A stretch of DNA of 64,000 bases from Antedon mediterranea. Lineage: Eukaryota > Echinodermata > Crinoidea > Comatulida > Antedonidae. The stretch spans positions 14,089,312 through 14,153,311 of the forward strand of contig NC_092675.1 of assembly GCF_964355755.1 (NCBI RefSeq), read 5' to 3'. Position 1 is the first letter of the stretch; each line of letters opens with the position of its first letter. A model generated the notes under the pieces. It ran no database searches and was not told the DNA's origin. It was given only the letters and a program-made list of their open reading frames with translations. Positions 7,241 to 20,160 of the stretch are shown piece by piece. The position numbers and the translations under genes were made by a program.

Positions 7241-8785
7241 ATCAACATAAAAACACCAAAGGGTTTAGAATAGCTTCAAATCGCATTTGGAGACGTTTTA
7301 GACCATTTTGTGATTTTCGAAAAAACTTGTTAACATAAAAACACGAAAGTGCTTAGAATAGCTTCAAATCGCATTTGGAAACGTTTTAGACCATTTTGTG
7401 ATTTTCGAAAAAACTTGTTAACATAAAAACACGAAAGTGCTTAGAATAGCTTCAAATCGCATTTGGAAACGTTTTAGACCATTTTGTGATTTTCGAAAAA
7501 AATTGTTAACATAAAAACACCAAAGTGCTTAGAATCACATTATAAACCGTTTTAGACCATTTTGAGCATTTCGATAACAATTTTCACACAAAAACATCAA
7601 AGAGCACAAAATAGCTTAATATCGTATTTAAAAATGTTTTAGACCATTTTGAGCATTTGGATAAAACTTTTTCACACAAAACACCAAAGTGCTTAGAATA
7701 GCTTCAAATCGCATTTGGAGACGTTTTAGACCATTTTGTGATTTTTGAAAAAAATTGTTAACATAAAAACACCAAAGTGCTTAGAATAGCTTCAAATCAC
7801 ATTTGGAGACGTTTTAGACCATTTTGTGATATTCGAAAAAACTTGTTAACATAAAAACACGAAAGTGCTTAGAATAGCTTCAAATCGCATTTGGAAACGT
7901 TTTAGACCATTTTGTGATTTTCGAAAAAACTTGTTAACATAAAAACACCAAAGTGCTTAGAATAGCTTCAAATCGCATTTGGAAACGTTTTAGACCATTT
8001 TGTGATTTTCGAAAAAACTTATCAACATAAAAACACCAAAGGGTTTAGAATAGCTTCAAATCGCATTTTGAGACGTTTTAGACCATTTTGTGATTTTCGA
8101 AAAAACTTGTTAACATAAAAACACGAAAGTGCTTAGAATAGCTTCAAATCGCATTTGGAAACGTTTTAGACCATTTTGTGATTTTCGAAAAAACTTGTTA
8201 ACATAAAAACACGAAAGTGCTTAGAATAGCTTCAAATCGCATTTGGAAACGTTTTAGACCATTTTGTGATTTTCGAAAAAAATTGTTAACATAAAAACAC
8301 CAAAGTGCTTAGAATCACATTATAAACCGTTTTAGACCATTTTGAGCATTTCGATAACAATTTTCACACAAAAACATCAAAGAGCACAAAATAGCTTAAT
8401 ATCGTATTTAAAAATGTTTTAGACCATTTTGAGCATTTGGATAAAACTTTTTCACACAAAACACCAAAGTGCTTAGAATAGCTTCAAATCGCATTTGGAG
8501 ACGTTTTAGACCATTTTGTGATTTTTGAAAAAAATTGTTAACATAAAAACACCAAAGTGCTTAGAATAGCTTCAAATCACATTTGGAGACGTTTTAGACC
8601 ATTTTGTGATATTCGAAAAAACTTGTTAACATAAAAACACGAAAGTGCTTAGAATAGCTTCAAATCGCATTTGGAAACGTTTTAGACCATTTTGTGATTT
8701 TCGAAAAAACTTGTTAACATAAAAACACCAAAGTGCTTAGAATAGCTTCAAATCGCATTTGGAAACGTTTTAGACCATTTTGTTA
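7241..8785. repeat. Tandem duplication of a 780-bp satellite unit
   Basis: Sequence from about 7241 repeats 780 bp further on: CAAAGGGTTTAG near 7257 and 8037, and GATTTTTGAAAAAAATTG near 7740 and 8520. The unit is a nonamer, A-A-A-B-C-A-A-A-A, and seven 88-bp A plus 77 and 87 equals 780. The copies diverge near 8783, where TGTTATTTTCG replaces TGTGATTTTCG. No gene is present. Confidence 0.85.
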
Positions 8786-11700
8786 TTTTCGAAAAAAATT
8801 GTTAACATAAAAACACCAAAGTGCTTAGAATCACATTATAAACCGTTTTAGACCATTTTGAGCATTTCGATAACAATTTTCACACAAAAACATCAAAGAG
8901 CACAAAATAGCTTAATATCGTATTTAAAAATGTTTTAGACCATTTTGAGCATTTAGATAAAACTTTTTTACACAAAACACCAAAGTGCTTAGAATAGCTT
9001 CAAATCGCATTTGGAGACGTTTTAGACCATTTTGTGATTTTTGAAAAAACTTGTTAACATAAAAACACCAAAGTGCTTAGAATAGCTTCAAATCACATTT
9101 GGAGACGTTTTAGACCATTTTGTGATTTTCGAAAAAACTTGTTAACATAAAAACACGAAAGTGCTTAGAATAGCTTCAAATCGCATTTGGAAACGTTTTA
9201 GACCATTTTGTGATTTTCGAAAAAACTTGTTAACATAAAAACACGAAAGTGCTTAGAATAGCTTCAAATCGCATTTGGAAACGTTTTAGACCATTTTGTG
9301 ATTTTCGAAAAAAATTGTTAACATAAAAACACCAAAGTGTTTAGAATAGCTTCAAATCGCATTTGGAGACGTTTTAGACCAATTTGTGATTTTCGAAAAA
9401 ACTTATCAACATAAAAACACCAAAGGGTTTAGAATAGCTTCAAATCGCATTTGGAGACGTTTTAGACCATTTTGTGATTTTCGAAAAAACTTGTTAACAT
9501 AAAAACACGAAAGTGCTTAGAATATCTTCAAATCGCATTTGGAAACATTTTAGACCATTTTGTGATTTTCGAAAAAACTTGTTAACATAAAAACATGAAA
9601 GTGCTTAGAATAGCTTCAAATCGTATTTGGAGACGTTTTAGACCATTTTGTGATTTTCGAAAAAACTTGTTAACATAAAAACACCAAAGTGCTTAGAATA
9701 GCTTCAAATCGCATTTGGAGACGTTTTAGACCATTTTGTGCATTTCGATGAAACTTGGTTACACAAAAACATCAAAGTGCTTAAAATCACATTATAAACC
9801 ATTTTAGACCATTTTGAGCATTTCGATAACACTTTTCACACAAAAACATCAAAGAGCACAAAATAGCTTAATATCGTATTTAAAAACGTTTTAGACCATT
9901 TTGAGCATTTCGACAAAACTTTTTCACACAAAACACCAAAGTGCTTAGAATAGCTTCAAATCGCATTTGGAGACGTTTTAGACCATTTTGTGATTTTCGA
10001 AAAAACTTGTTAACATAAAAACATCAAAGTGTACAGAATAACTTCAAATCGCATTTGGAGACCGTTTTAGGCCAATTTGTGATTTTCGAAAAAACTTGTT
10101 AACCTAAGAATACCAAAGTGTTTAGAATAGCTTCAAATCGCATTTGGAGACGTTTTAGACCAATTTGTGATTTTCGAAAAAACTTATCAACATAAAAACA
10201 CCAAAGGGTTTAGAATAGCTTCAAATCGCATTTGGAGACGTTTTAGACCATTTTGTGATTTTCGAAAAAACTTGTTAACATAAAAACACCAAAGTGCTTC
10301 AAATCGCATTTGGAGACATTTTAGACCAATTTGTGATTTTTGAAAAAATTTGTTAACATAAAAACACCAAAGTGTTTACAATAGCTTCAAATCGTATTTG
10401 GAGACGTTTTAGACCATTTTGTGATTTTCGAAAGAACTTGTTAACATAAAAACACCAAAGTACTTAGAATAGCTTCAAATCGCATTTGGAGACGTTTTAG
10501 ACCATTTTATGCATTTCGATGAAACTTGGTTACACAAAAACATCAAAGTGCTTAAAATCACATTATAATCCGTTTTAGACCATTTTGAGCATTTCGATAA
10601 CACTTTTCACACAAAAACATCAAAGAGCACAAAATAGCTTAATATCGTATTTAAAAACGTTTTAGACCATTTTGAGCATTTCGACAAAACTTTTTCACAC
10701 AAAACACCAAAGTGCTTAGAATAGCTTCAAATCGCATTTGGAGACGTTTTAGACCATTTTGTGATTTTCGAAAAAAATTGTTAACATAAAAACATCAAAG
10801 TGTACAGAATAGCTTCAAATCGCATTTGGAGACCGTTTTAGGGCAATTTGTGATTTTCGAAAAAACTTGTTAACCTAAAAATACCAAAGTGTTTAGAATA
10901 GCTTCAAATCGCATTTGGAGACGTTTTAGACCATTTTGTGATTTTCGAAAAAACTTGTTAACATAAAAACACCAAAGTGCTTAGAATAGCTTCAAATCGC
11001 ATTTGGAGACATTTTAGACCAATTTGTGATTTTCGAAAAAACTTGTCAACATAAAAACACCAAAGTGTTTAGAATAGCTTCAAATCACATTTGGAGACGT
11101 TTTAGACCAATTTGTGATTTTCGAAAAAACTTATCAACATAAAAACACCAAAGGGTTTAGAATATCTTCAAATCGCATTTGGAGACGTTTTAGACAATTT
11201 TGTGATTTTCGAAAAAACTTGTTAACATAAAAACACCAAAGTGCTTAGAATAGCTTCAAATCGCATTTGGAGACGTTTTAGACCATTTTGTGATTTTCAA
11301 AAAAAATTGTTAACATAAAAACACCAAAGTGCATAGAATCACATTATAAACCGTTTTAGACCATTTAGAGCATTTCGATAACAATTTTCACACAAAAACA
11401 TCAATGAGCACAAAATAGCTTAATATCGTATTTAAAAATGTTTTAGACCATTTTGAGCATTTAGACAAAACTTTTTCACACAAAACACCAAAGTGCTTAG
11501 AATAGCTTCAAATCGCATTTGGAGACGTTTTAGACAATTTTGTGATTTTCGAAAAAAATTGTTAACATAAAAACACCAAAGTGCTTAGAATAGCTTCAAA
11601 TCGCATTTGGAGACGTTTTAGACCATTTTGTGATTTTCGAAAAAACTTGGTTACACAAAAACATAAAAGTGCTTAAAATCACATTATAAACCGTTTTAGA

Positions 11701-12344
11701 CCATTTTGAGCATTTCGATAACACTTTTCACACAAAAAACATCATAGAGCACAAAATAGCTTAATATCGTATTTAAAAACGTTTTAGACCATTTTGAGCA
11801 TTTCGACAAAACTTGTTAACATAAAAACACCAAAGTGCTTAGAATGGCTTCAATTGCATTTGGAGACGCTTTAGACCATTTTGTGATTTTCGAAAAAAAT
11901 TGTTAACATAAAAACACCAAAGTGCTTAAAATCACATTATAAATCGTTTTAGACCATTTTGAGCATTTCGATAACACTTTTCACACAAAAACATCAAAGA
12001 GCACAAGATAGCTTAATATCTTATTTAAAAACGTTTTAGACCATTTTGAGCATTTAGACAAAACTTTTTCACACAAAACACCAAAGTGCTTAGAATAGCT
12101 TCAAATCGCATTTGGAGACGTTTTAGACCATTTTGTGATTTTCAAAAAAACTTGTTAACATAAAAACACCAAAGTGCTTAGAATAGCTTCAAATCGTATT
12201 TGGAGACGTTTTAGACCATTTTGTGATTTTCGAAAAAACTTGTTAACATAAAAACACCAAAGTGCTTAGAATAGCTTCAAATCGCATTTGGAGACATTTT
12301 AGACCAATTTGTGATTTTCGAAAAAAACTTGTCAACATAAAAAC
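8786..12344. repeat. Irregular A/B/C satellite array
   Basis: The block is continuous satellite with no gene. It contains a distinctive A subtype with GTGTACAGAATA and GACCGTTTTAGG(C/G)CAATTTG near 10030 and 10801, about 771 bp apart. It also has an A monomer missing 10 bp between GCTT repeats near 10293, and a monomer with GGCTTCAATTGC near 11845. The B-C pair is kept while the number of A units varies. Confidence 0.9.
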
Positions 12345-15140
12345 ACCAAAGTGTTTAGAATAGCTTCAAATCGCATTTGGAGACGTTTTAGACCAATTTG
12401 TGATTTTCGAAAAAAACTTATCAACATAAAAACACCAAAGGGTTTAGAATAGCTTCAAATCGCATTTTGAGACGTTTTAGACCATTTTGTGATTTTCGAA
12501 AAAACTTGTTAACATAAAAACACGAAAGTGCTTAGAATAGCTTCAAATCGCATTTGGAAACGTTTTATTCCATTTTGTGATTTTCGAAAAAAATTGTTAA
12601 CATAAAAACACCAAAGTGCTTAGAATCACATTATAAACCGTTTTAGACCATTTTGAGCATTTCGATAACAATTTTCACACAAAAACATCAAAGAGCACAA
12701 AATAGCTTAATATCGTATTTAAAAATGTTTTAGACCATTTTGAGCATTTAGAAAAAACTTTTTCACACAAAACACCAAAGTGCTTAGAATAGCTTCAAAT
12801 CGCATTTGGAGACGGTTTAGACCATTTTGTGATTTTGAAAAAACTTGTTAACATAAAAACACCAAAGTGCTTAGAATAGCTTCAAATCACATTTGGAGAC
12901 GTTTTAGACCATTTTGTGATTTTCGAAAAAACTTGTTTACATAAAAACACCAAAGTGCTTAGAATAGCTTCAAATCACATTTGGAGACGTTTTAGACCAT
13001 TTTGTGATTTTTGAAAAAACTTGTTAACATAAAAACACGAAAGTGCTTAGAATAGCTTCAAATCACATTTGGAGACGTTTTAGACCATTTTGTGATTTTC
13101 GAAAAAGATTGTTAACATAAAAACACCAAAGTGCTTAGAATCACATTATAAACCGTTTTAGACCATTTTGAGCATTTCAATAACAATTTTCACACAAAAA
13201 CATCAAAGAGCACAAAATAGCTTAATATCGTATTTAAAAATGTTTTAGACCATTTTGAGCATTTAGATAAAACTTTTTCACACAAAACACCAAAGTGCTT
13301 AGAATAGCTTCAAATCGCATTTGGAGACGGTTTAGACCATTTTGTGATTTTGAAAAAACTTGTTAACATAAAAACACCAAAGTGCTTAGAATAGCTTCAA
13401 ATCGCATTTGGAGACGTTTTAGACCATTTTGTGATTTTCGAAAAAACTTGTTAACATAAAAGCATCAAAGTGCTTAGAATAGCTTCAAATCACATTTGGA
13501 GTTGTTTTAGACCATTTTGTGATTTTTGAAAAAACTTGTTAACATAAAAACACCAAAGTGCTTAGAATAGCTTCAAATTGCATTTGGAGACGTTTTAGAC
13601 CATTTTGTGATTTTCGAAAAAACTTGTTAACATAAAAACACCAAAGTGCTTAGAATAGCTTAAAATCGTATTTGGAGACGTTTTAGACCATTTTGAGATT
13701 TTCGAAAAAACTTGGTTACACAAAAACATCAAAGTGCTTAAAATCACATTATAAACCGTTTTAGACCATTTTCAGCATTTCGATAACACTTTTCACACAA
13801 AAACATCAAAGAGCACAAAATAGCTTAATATCGTATTTAAAAACGTTTTAGACCATTTTGAGCATTTCGACAAAACTTTTTCACACAAAACACCAAAGTG
13901 CTTAGAATAGCTTCAAATCGCATTTGGAGACGTTTTAGACCAATTTGTGCATTTCGATGAAACTTGATTACACAAAAACATCAAAGTGCTTAAAATCACA
14001 TTATAAACCGTTTTAGACCATTTTGAGCATTTCGATAACACTTTTCACACAAAAACATCAAAGAGCACAAAATAGCTTAATATCGTATTTAAAAACGTTT
14101 TAGACCATTTTGAGCATTTAGACAAAACTTTTTCACACAAAACTCCAAAGTGCTTAGAATAGCTTCAAATCGCATTTGGAGACGTTTTAGAACATTTTGT
14201 GTTTTTCGAAAAAACCTGTTAACATAAAAACACCAAAGTGCTTAGAATAGCTTCAAATCGCATTTGGAGACTATTTAGACCATTTTGTGATTTTTGAAAA
14301 AACTTGTTAACATAAAAACACGAAAGTGCTTAGAATAGCTTCAAATCGCATTTGGAAACGTTTTAGACCATTTTGTGATTTTCGAAAAAGATTGTTAACA
14401 TAAAAACACCAATGTGCTTAGAATCACATTATACACCGTTTTAGACCATTTTGAGCATTTCGATAACAATTTTCACACAAAAACATCAAAGGGCACAAAA
14501 TAGCTTAATATCGTATTTAAAAATGTTTTAGACCATTTTGAGCATTTAGATAAAACTTTTTCACACAAAACACCAAAGTGCTTAGAATAGCTTCAAATCG
14601 CATTTGGAGACGGTTTAGAACATTTTGTGATTTTGAAAAAACTTGTTAACATAAAAACACCAAAGTCCTTAGAATAGCTTCAAATCGCATTTGGAGACGT
14701 TTTAGACCATTTTGTGATTTTCGAAAAAACTTGTTAACATAAAAACACCAAAGTGCTTAGAATAGCTTCAAATCGTATTTGGAGACGTTTTAGACCATTT
14801 TGAGATTTTCGAAAAAACTTGGTTACACAAAAACATCAAAGTGTTTAAAATCACATTATAAACCGTTTTAGACCATTTTGAGCATTTCGATAACACTTTT
14901 CACACAAAAACATCAAAGAGCACAAAATAGCTTAATATCGTATTTAAAAACGTTTTAGACCATTTTGAGCATTTCGACAAAACTTTTTCACACAAAACAC
15001 CAAAGTGCTTAGAATAGCTTCAAATCGCATTTGGAGACGTTTTAGACCAATTTGTGCATTTCGATGAAACTTGATTACACAAAAACATCAAAGTACTTAA
15101 AATCACATTATAAACCGTTTTAGACCATTTTGAGCATTTC
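12345..15140. repeat. Satellite segmental duplication, unit 1 (3763-bp period)
   Basis: Private variants here recur 3763 bp downstream: GTTTTATTCC at 12562, GGAGTTGTTTTAG near 13498, TTTTCAGCATTTCG near 13769, and AGAACATTTTGTG near 14189. The block also carries several of the A subtype with GACGGTTTAGACC and GATTTTGAAAA, for example near 12812 and 13325. No gene is present. Confidence 0.85.
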
Positions 15141-16109
15141 GACAAAACTTTTTCACACAAAACACCAAAGTGCTTAGAATAGCTTCAAATCGCATTTGGA
15201 GACGTTTTAGACCAATTTGTGCATTTCGATGAAACTTGGTTACACAAAAACATCAAAGTGCTTAAAATCACATTATAAACCATTTTAGACCATTTTGAGC
15301 ATTTCGATAACACTTTTCACACAAAAACATCAAAGAGCACAAAATAGCTTAATATCGTATTTAAAAACGTTTTAGACCATTTTGAGCATTTCGACAAAAC
15401 TTTTTCACACAAAACACCAAAGTGCTTAGAATAGCTTCAAATCGCATTTGGAGACGTTTTAGACCATTTTGTGATTTTCTAAAAAACTTGTAAACATAAA
15501 AACACCAAAGTGCTTAGAATAGCTTCAAATCACATTTGGAGACGTTTTAGACCATTTTGTGATTTTCGAAAAAACTTGTTAACATAAAAACACGAAAGTG
15601 CTTAGAATAGCTTCAAATCGCATTTGGAAACGTTTTAGACCATTTTGTGATTTTCGAAAAAACTTGTTAACATAAAAACACGAAAGTGCTTAGAATAGCT
15701 TCAAATCGCATTTGGAAACGTTTTAGACCATTTTGTGATTTTCGAAAAAAATTGTTAACATAAAAACACCAAAGTGCTTAGAATCACATTATAAACCGTT
15801 TTAGACCATTTTGAGCATTTCGATAACAATTTTCACACAAAAACATCAAAGAGCACAAAATAGCTTAATATCGTATTTAAAAATGTTTTAGACCATTTTG
15901 AGCATTTAGATAAAACTTTTTCACACAAAACACCAAAGTGCTTAGAATAGCTTCAAATCGCATTTGGAGACGTTTTAGACCATTTTGTGATTTTTGAAAA
16001 AACTTGTAAACATAAAAACACCAAAGTGCTTAGAATAGCTTCAAATCACATTTGGAGACGTTTTAGACCATTTTGTGATTTTCGAAAAAACTTGTTAACA
16101 TAAAAACAC
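15141..16109. repeat. Satellite spacer between 3763-bp-period units
   Basis: The segment belongs to the period but is not repeated in the second unit before divergence. It resembles 32766-33590 and 34049-34870, sharing the rare ATTTTCTAAAAAACTTGTAAAC near 15475, 33101 and 34384 and AAACCATTTTAGACC in the preceding B monomer. This suggests exchange between distant parts of the array. Confidence 0.75.
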
Positions 16110-18902
16110 GAAAGTGTTTAGAATAGCTTCAAATCGCATTTGGAGACGTTTTAGACCAATTTGTGATTTTCGAAAAAAACTTATCAACATAAAAACACCA
16201 AAGGGTTTAGAATAGCTTCAAATCGCATTTTGAGACGTTTTAGACCATTTTGTGATTTTCGAAAAAACTTGTTAACATAAAAACACGAAAGTGCTTAGAA
16301 TAGCTTCAAATCGCATTTGGAAACGTTTTATTCCATTTTGTGATTTTCGAAAAAAATTGTTAACATAAAAACACCAAAGTGCTTAGAATCACATTATAAA
16401 CCGTTTTAGACCATTTTGAGCATTTCGATAACAATTTTCACACAAAAACATCAAAGAGCACAAAATAGCTTAATATCGTATTTAAAAATGTTTTAGACCA
16501 TTTTGAGCATTTAGAAAAAACTTTTTCACACAAAACACCAAAGTGCTTAGAATAGCTTCAAATCGCATTTGGAGACGGTTTAGACCATTTTGTGATTTTG
16601 AAAAAACTTGTTAACATAAAAACACCAAAGTGCTTAGAACAGCTTCAAATCACATTTGGAGACGTTTTAGACCATTTTGTGATTTTTGAAAAAACTTGTT
16701 TACATAAAAACACCAAAGTGCTTAGAATAGCTTCAAATCACATTTGGAGACGTTTTAGACCATTTTGTGATTTTTGAAAAAACTTGTTAACATAAAAACA
16801 CGAAAGTGCTTAGAATAGCTTCAAATCACATTTGGAGACGTTTTAGACCATTTTGTGATTTTCGAAAAAGATTGTTAACATAAAAACACCAAAGTGCTTA
16901 GAATCACATTATAAACCGTTTTAGACCATTTTGAGCATTTCAATAACAATTTTCACACAAAAACATCAAAGAGCACAAAATAGCTTAATATCGTATTTAA
17001 AAATGTTTTAGACCATTTTGAGCATTTAGATAAAACTTTTTCACACAAAACACCAAAGTGCTTAGAATAGCTTCAAATCGCATTTGGAGACGGTTTAGAC
17101 CATTTTGTGATTTTGAAAAAACTTGTTAACATAAAAACACCAAAGTGCTTAGAATAGCTTCAAATCGCATTTGGAGACGTTTTAGACCATTTTGTGATTT
17201 TCGAAAAAACTTGTTAACATAAAAGCATCAAAGTGCTTAGAATAGCTTCAAATCACATTTGGAGTTGTTTTAGACCATTTTGTGATTTTTGAAAAAACTT
17301 GTTAACATAAAAACACCAAAGTGCTTAGAATAGCTTCAAATTGCATTTGGAGACGTTTTAGACCATTTTGTGATTTTCGAAAAAACTTGTTAACATAAAA
17401 ACACCAAAGTGCTTAGAATAGCTTAAAATCGTATTTGGAGACGTTTTAGACCATTTTGAGATTTTCGAAAAAACTTGGTTACACAAAAACATCAAAGTGC
17501 TTAAAATCACATTATAAACCGTTTTAGACCATTTTCAGCATTTCGATAACACTTTTCACACAAAAACATCAAAGAGCACAAAATAGCTTAATATCGTATT
17601 TAAAAACGTTTTAGACCATTTTGAGCATTTCGACAAAACTTTTTCACACAAAACACCAAAGTGCTTAGAATAGCTTCAAATCGCATTTGGAGACGTTTTA
17701 GACCAATTTGTGCATTTCGATGAAACTTGATTACACAAAAACATCAAAGTGCTTAAAATCACATTATAAACCGTTTTAGACCATTTTGAGCATTTCGATA
17801 ACACTTTTCACACAAAAACATCAAAGAGCACAAAATAGCTTAATATCGTATTTAAAAACGTTTTAGACCATTTTGAGCATTTAGACAAAACTTTTTCACA
17901 CAAAACTCCAAAGTGCTTAGAATAGCTTCAAATCGCATTTGGAGACGTTTTAGAACATTTTGTGTTTTTCGAAAAAACCTGTTAACATAAAAACACCAAA
18001 GTGCTTAGAATAGCTTCAAATCGCATTTGGAGACTATTTAGACCATTTTGTGATTTTTGAAAAAACTTGTTAACATAAAAACACGAAAGTGCTTAGAATA
18101 GCTTCAAATCGCATTTGGAAACGTTTTAGACCATTTTGTGATTTTCGAAAAAGATTGTTAACATAAAAACACCAATGTGCTTAGAATCACATTATACACC
18201 GTTTTAGACCATTTTGAGCATTTCGATAACAATTTTCACACAAAAACATCAAAGGGCACAAAATAGCTTAATATCGTATTTAAAATGTTTTAGACCATTT
18301 TGAGCATTTAGATAAAACTTTTTCACACAAAACACCAAAGTGCTTAGAATAGCTTCAAATCGCATTTGGAGACGGTTTAGAATATTTTGTGATTTTGAAA
18401 AAACTTGTTAACATAAAAACACCAAAGTGATTAGAATAGCTTCAAATCGCATTTGGAGACGTTTTAGACCATTTTGTGATTTTCGAAAAAACTTGTTAAC
18501 ATAAAAACACCAAAGTGCTTAGAATAGCTTCAAATCGTATTTGGAGACGTTTTAGACCATTTTGAGATTTTCGAAAAAACTTGGTTACACAAAAACATCA
18601 AAGTGCTTAAAATCACATTATAAACCGTTTTAGACCATTTTGAGCATTTCGATAACACTTTTCACACAAAAACATCAAAGAGCACAAAATAGCTTAATAT
18701 CGTATTTAAAAACGTTTTAGACCATTTTGAGCATTTCGACAAAACTTTTTCACACAAAACACCAAAGTGCTTAGAATAGCTTCAAATCGCATTTGGAGAC
18801 GTTTTAGACCAATTTGTGCATTTCGATGAAACTTGATTACACAAAAACATCAAAGTACTTAAAATCACATTATAAACCGTTTTAGACCATTTTGAGCATT
18901 TC
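16110..18902. repeat. Satellite segmental duplication, unit 2 (3763-bp period)
   Basis: This is the second copy of 12345-15140. It starts with a chimeric A monomer (CACGAAAGTGTTTAG near 16107) that joins the CACGAAAGTGC type to the CACCAAAGTGTTTAG type, marking the exchange point. One base is lost in a run of A near 18284, which shifts the offset to 3762. The copies part after about 18902, where ATAACAC replaces ACAAAAC. A short open frame at 16592-16777 is a repeat by-product. Confidence 0.85.
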
Positions 18903-19014
18903 GATAACACTTTTCACACAAAAACATCAAAGAGCACAAAATAGCTTAATATCGTATTTAAAAACGTTTTAGACCATTTTGAGCATTTAGACAAAACTTT
19001 TTCACACAAAACAC

Positions 19015-20160
19015 CAAAGTGCTTAGAATAGCTTCAAATCGCATTTGGAGACGTTTTAGACCATTTTGTGCATTTCGATGAAACTTGGTTACACAAAAAC
19101 ATCAAAGTGCTTAAAATCACATTATAAATCGTTTTAGACCATTTTGAGCATTTCGACAAAACTTTTTCACACAAAATACAAAAGTGCTTAGAATAGCTTC
19201 AAATCGCATTTGGAGACGTTTTAGACCATTTTGTGATTTTCGAAAAAACTTTTTAACATAAAAACACCAAAGTGCTTAGAATAGCTTCAAATCGTATTTT
19301 AGACCATTTTGAGATTTTCGAAAAAACTTGGTTACACAAAAATATCAAAGTGCTTAAAATCACATTATAAACCGTTTTAGACCATTTTGAGCATTTCGAT
19401 AACACTTTTCACACAAAAACATCAAAGAGCACAAAATAGCTTAATATCGTATTTAAAAACGTTTTAGACCATTTTGAGCATTTCGACAAAACTTTTTCAC
19501 ACAAAACACCAAAGTGCTTAGAATAGCTTCAAATCGCATTTGGAGACGTTTTAGACCAATTTGTGCATTTCGATGAAACTTGATTACACACAAAAACATC
19601 AAAGTGCTTAAAATCACATTATAAACCGTTTTAGACCATTTTGAGCATTTCGATAACACTTTTCACACAAAAACATCAAAGAGCACAAAATAGCTTAATA
19701 TCGTATTTAAAAACGTTTTAGACCATTTTGAGCATTTAGACAAAACTTTTTCACACAAAACACCAAAGTCCTTAGAATAGCTTCAAATCGCATTTGGAGA
19801 CGTTTTAGACCATTTTGTGATTTTCAAAAAAACTTGTTAACATAAAAACACCAAAGTGCTTAGAATAGCTTCAAATCGTATTTGGAGACGTTTTAGACCA
19901 TTTTGTGATTTTCGAAAAAACTTGTTAACATAAAAACACCAAAGTGCTTAGAATAGCTTCAAATCGCATTTGGAGACATTTTAGACCAATTTGTGATTTT
20001 CGAAAAAAACTTGTCAACATAAAAACACCAAAGTGTTTAGAATAGCTTCAAATCGCATTTGGAGACGTTTTAGACCTATTTGTGATTTTCGAAAAAACTT
20101 ATCAACATAAAAACACCAAAGGGTTTAGAATAGCTTCAAATCGCATTTGGAGACGTTTTA
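19015..20160. repeat. Paralogous satellite segment with empty insertion site
   Basis: This segment aligns to 3234-3917 on the left (offset 15781; offset 19014 to window positions 1-684). It aligns to 6835-7300 on the right (offset 12860), with only scattered differences such as CAAAGTCC near 19767. The two element-flanking halves are contiguous here through a single TTAA at 19695-19698. It serves as the pre-insertion reference for both element copies. Confidence 0.92.

Noticed and set aside
16592-16777. Plus-strand open frame of 61 codons, and a similar one at 61909-62109
   Set aside because: The peptide is an internal repeat of translated A monomers, open only because particular variants remove stops. 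It is not a gene.
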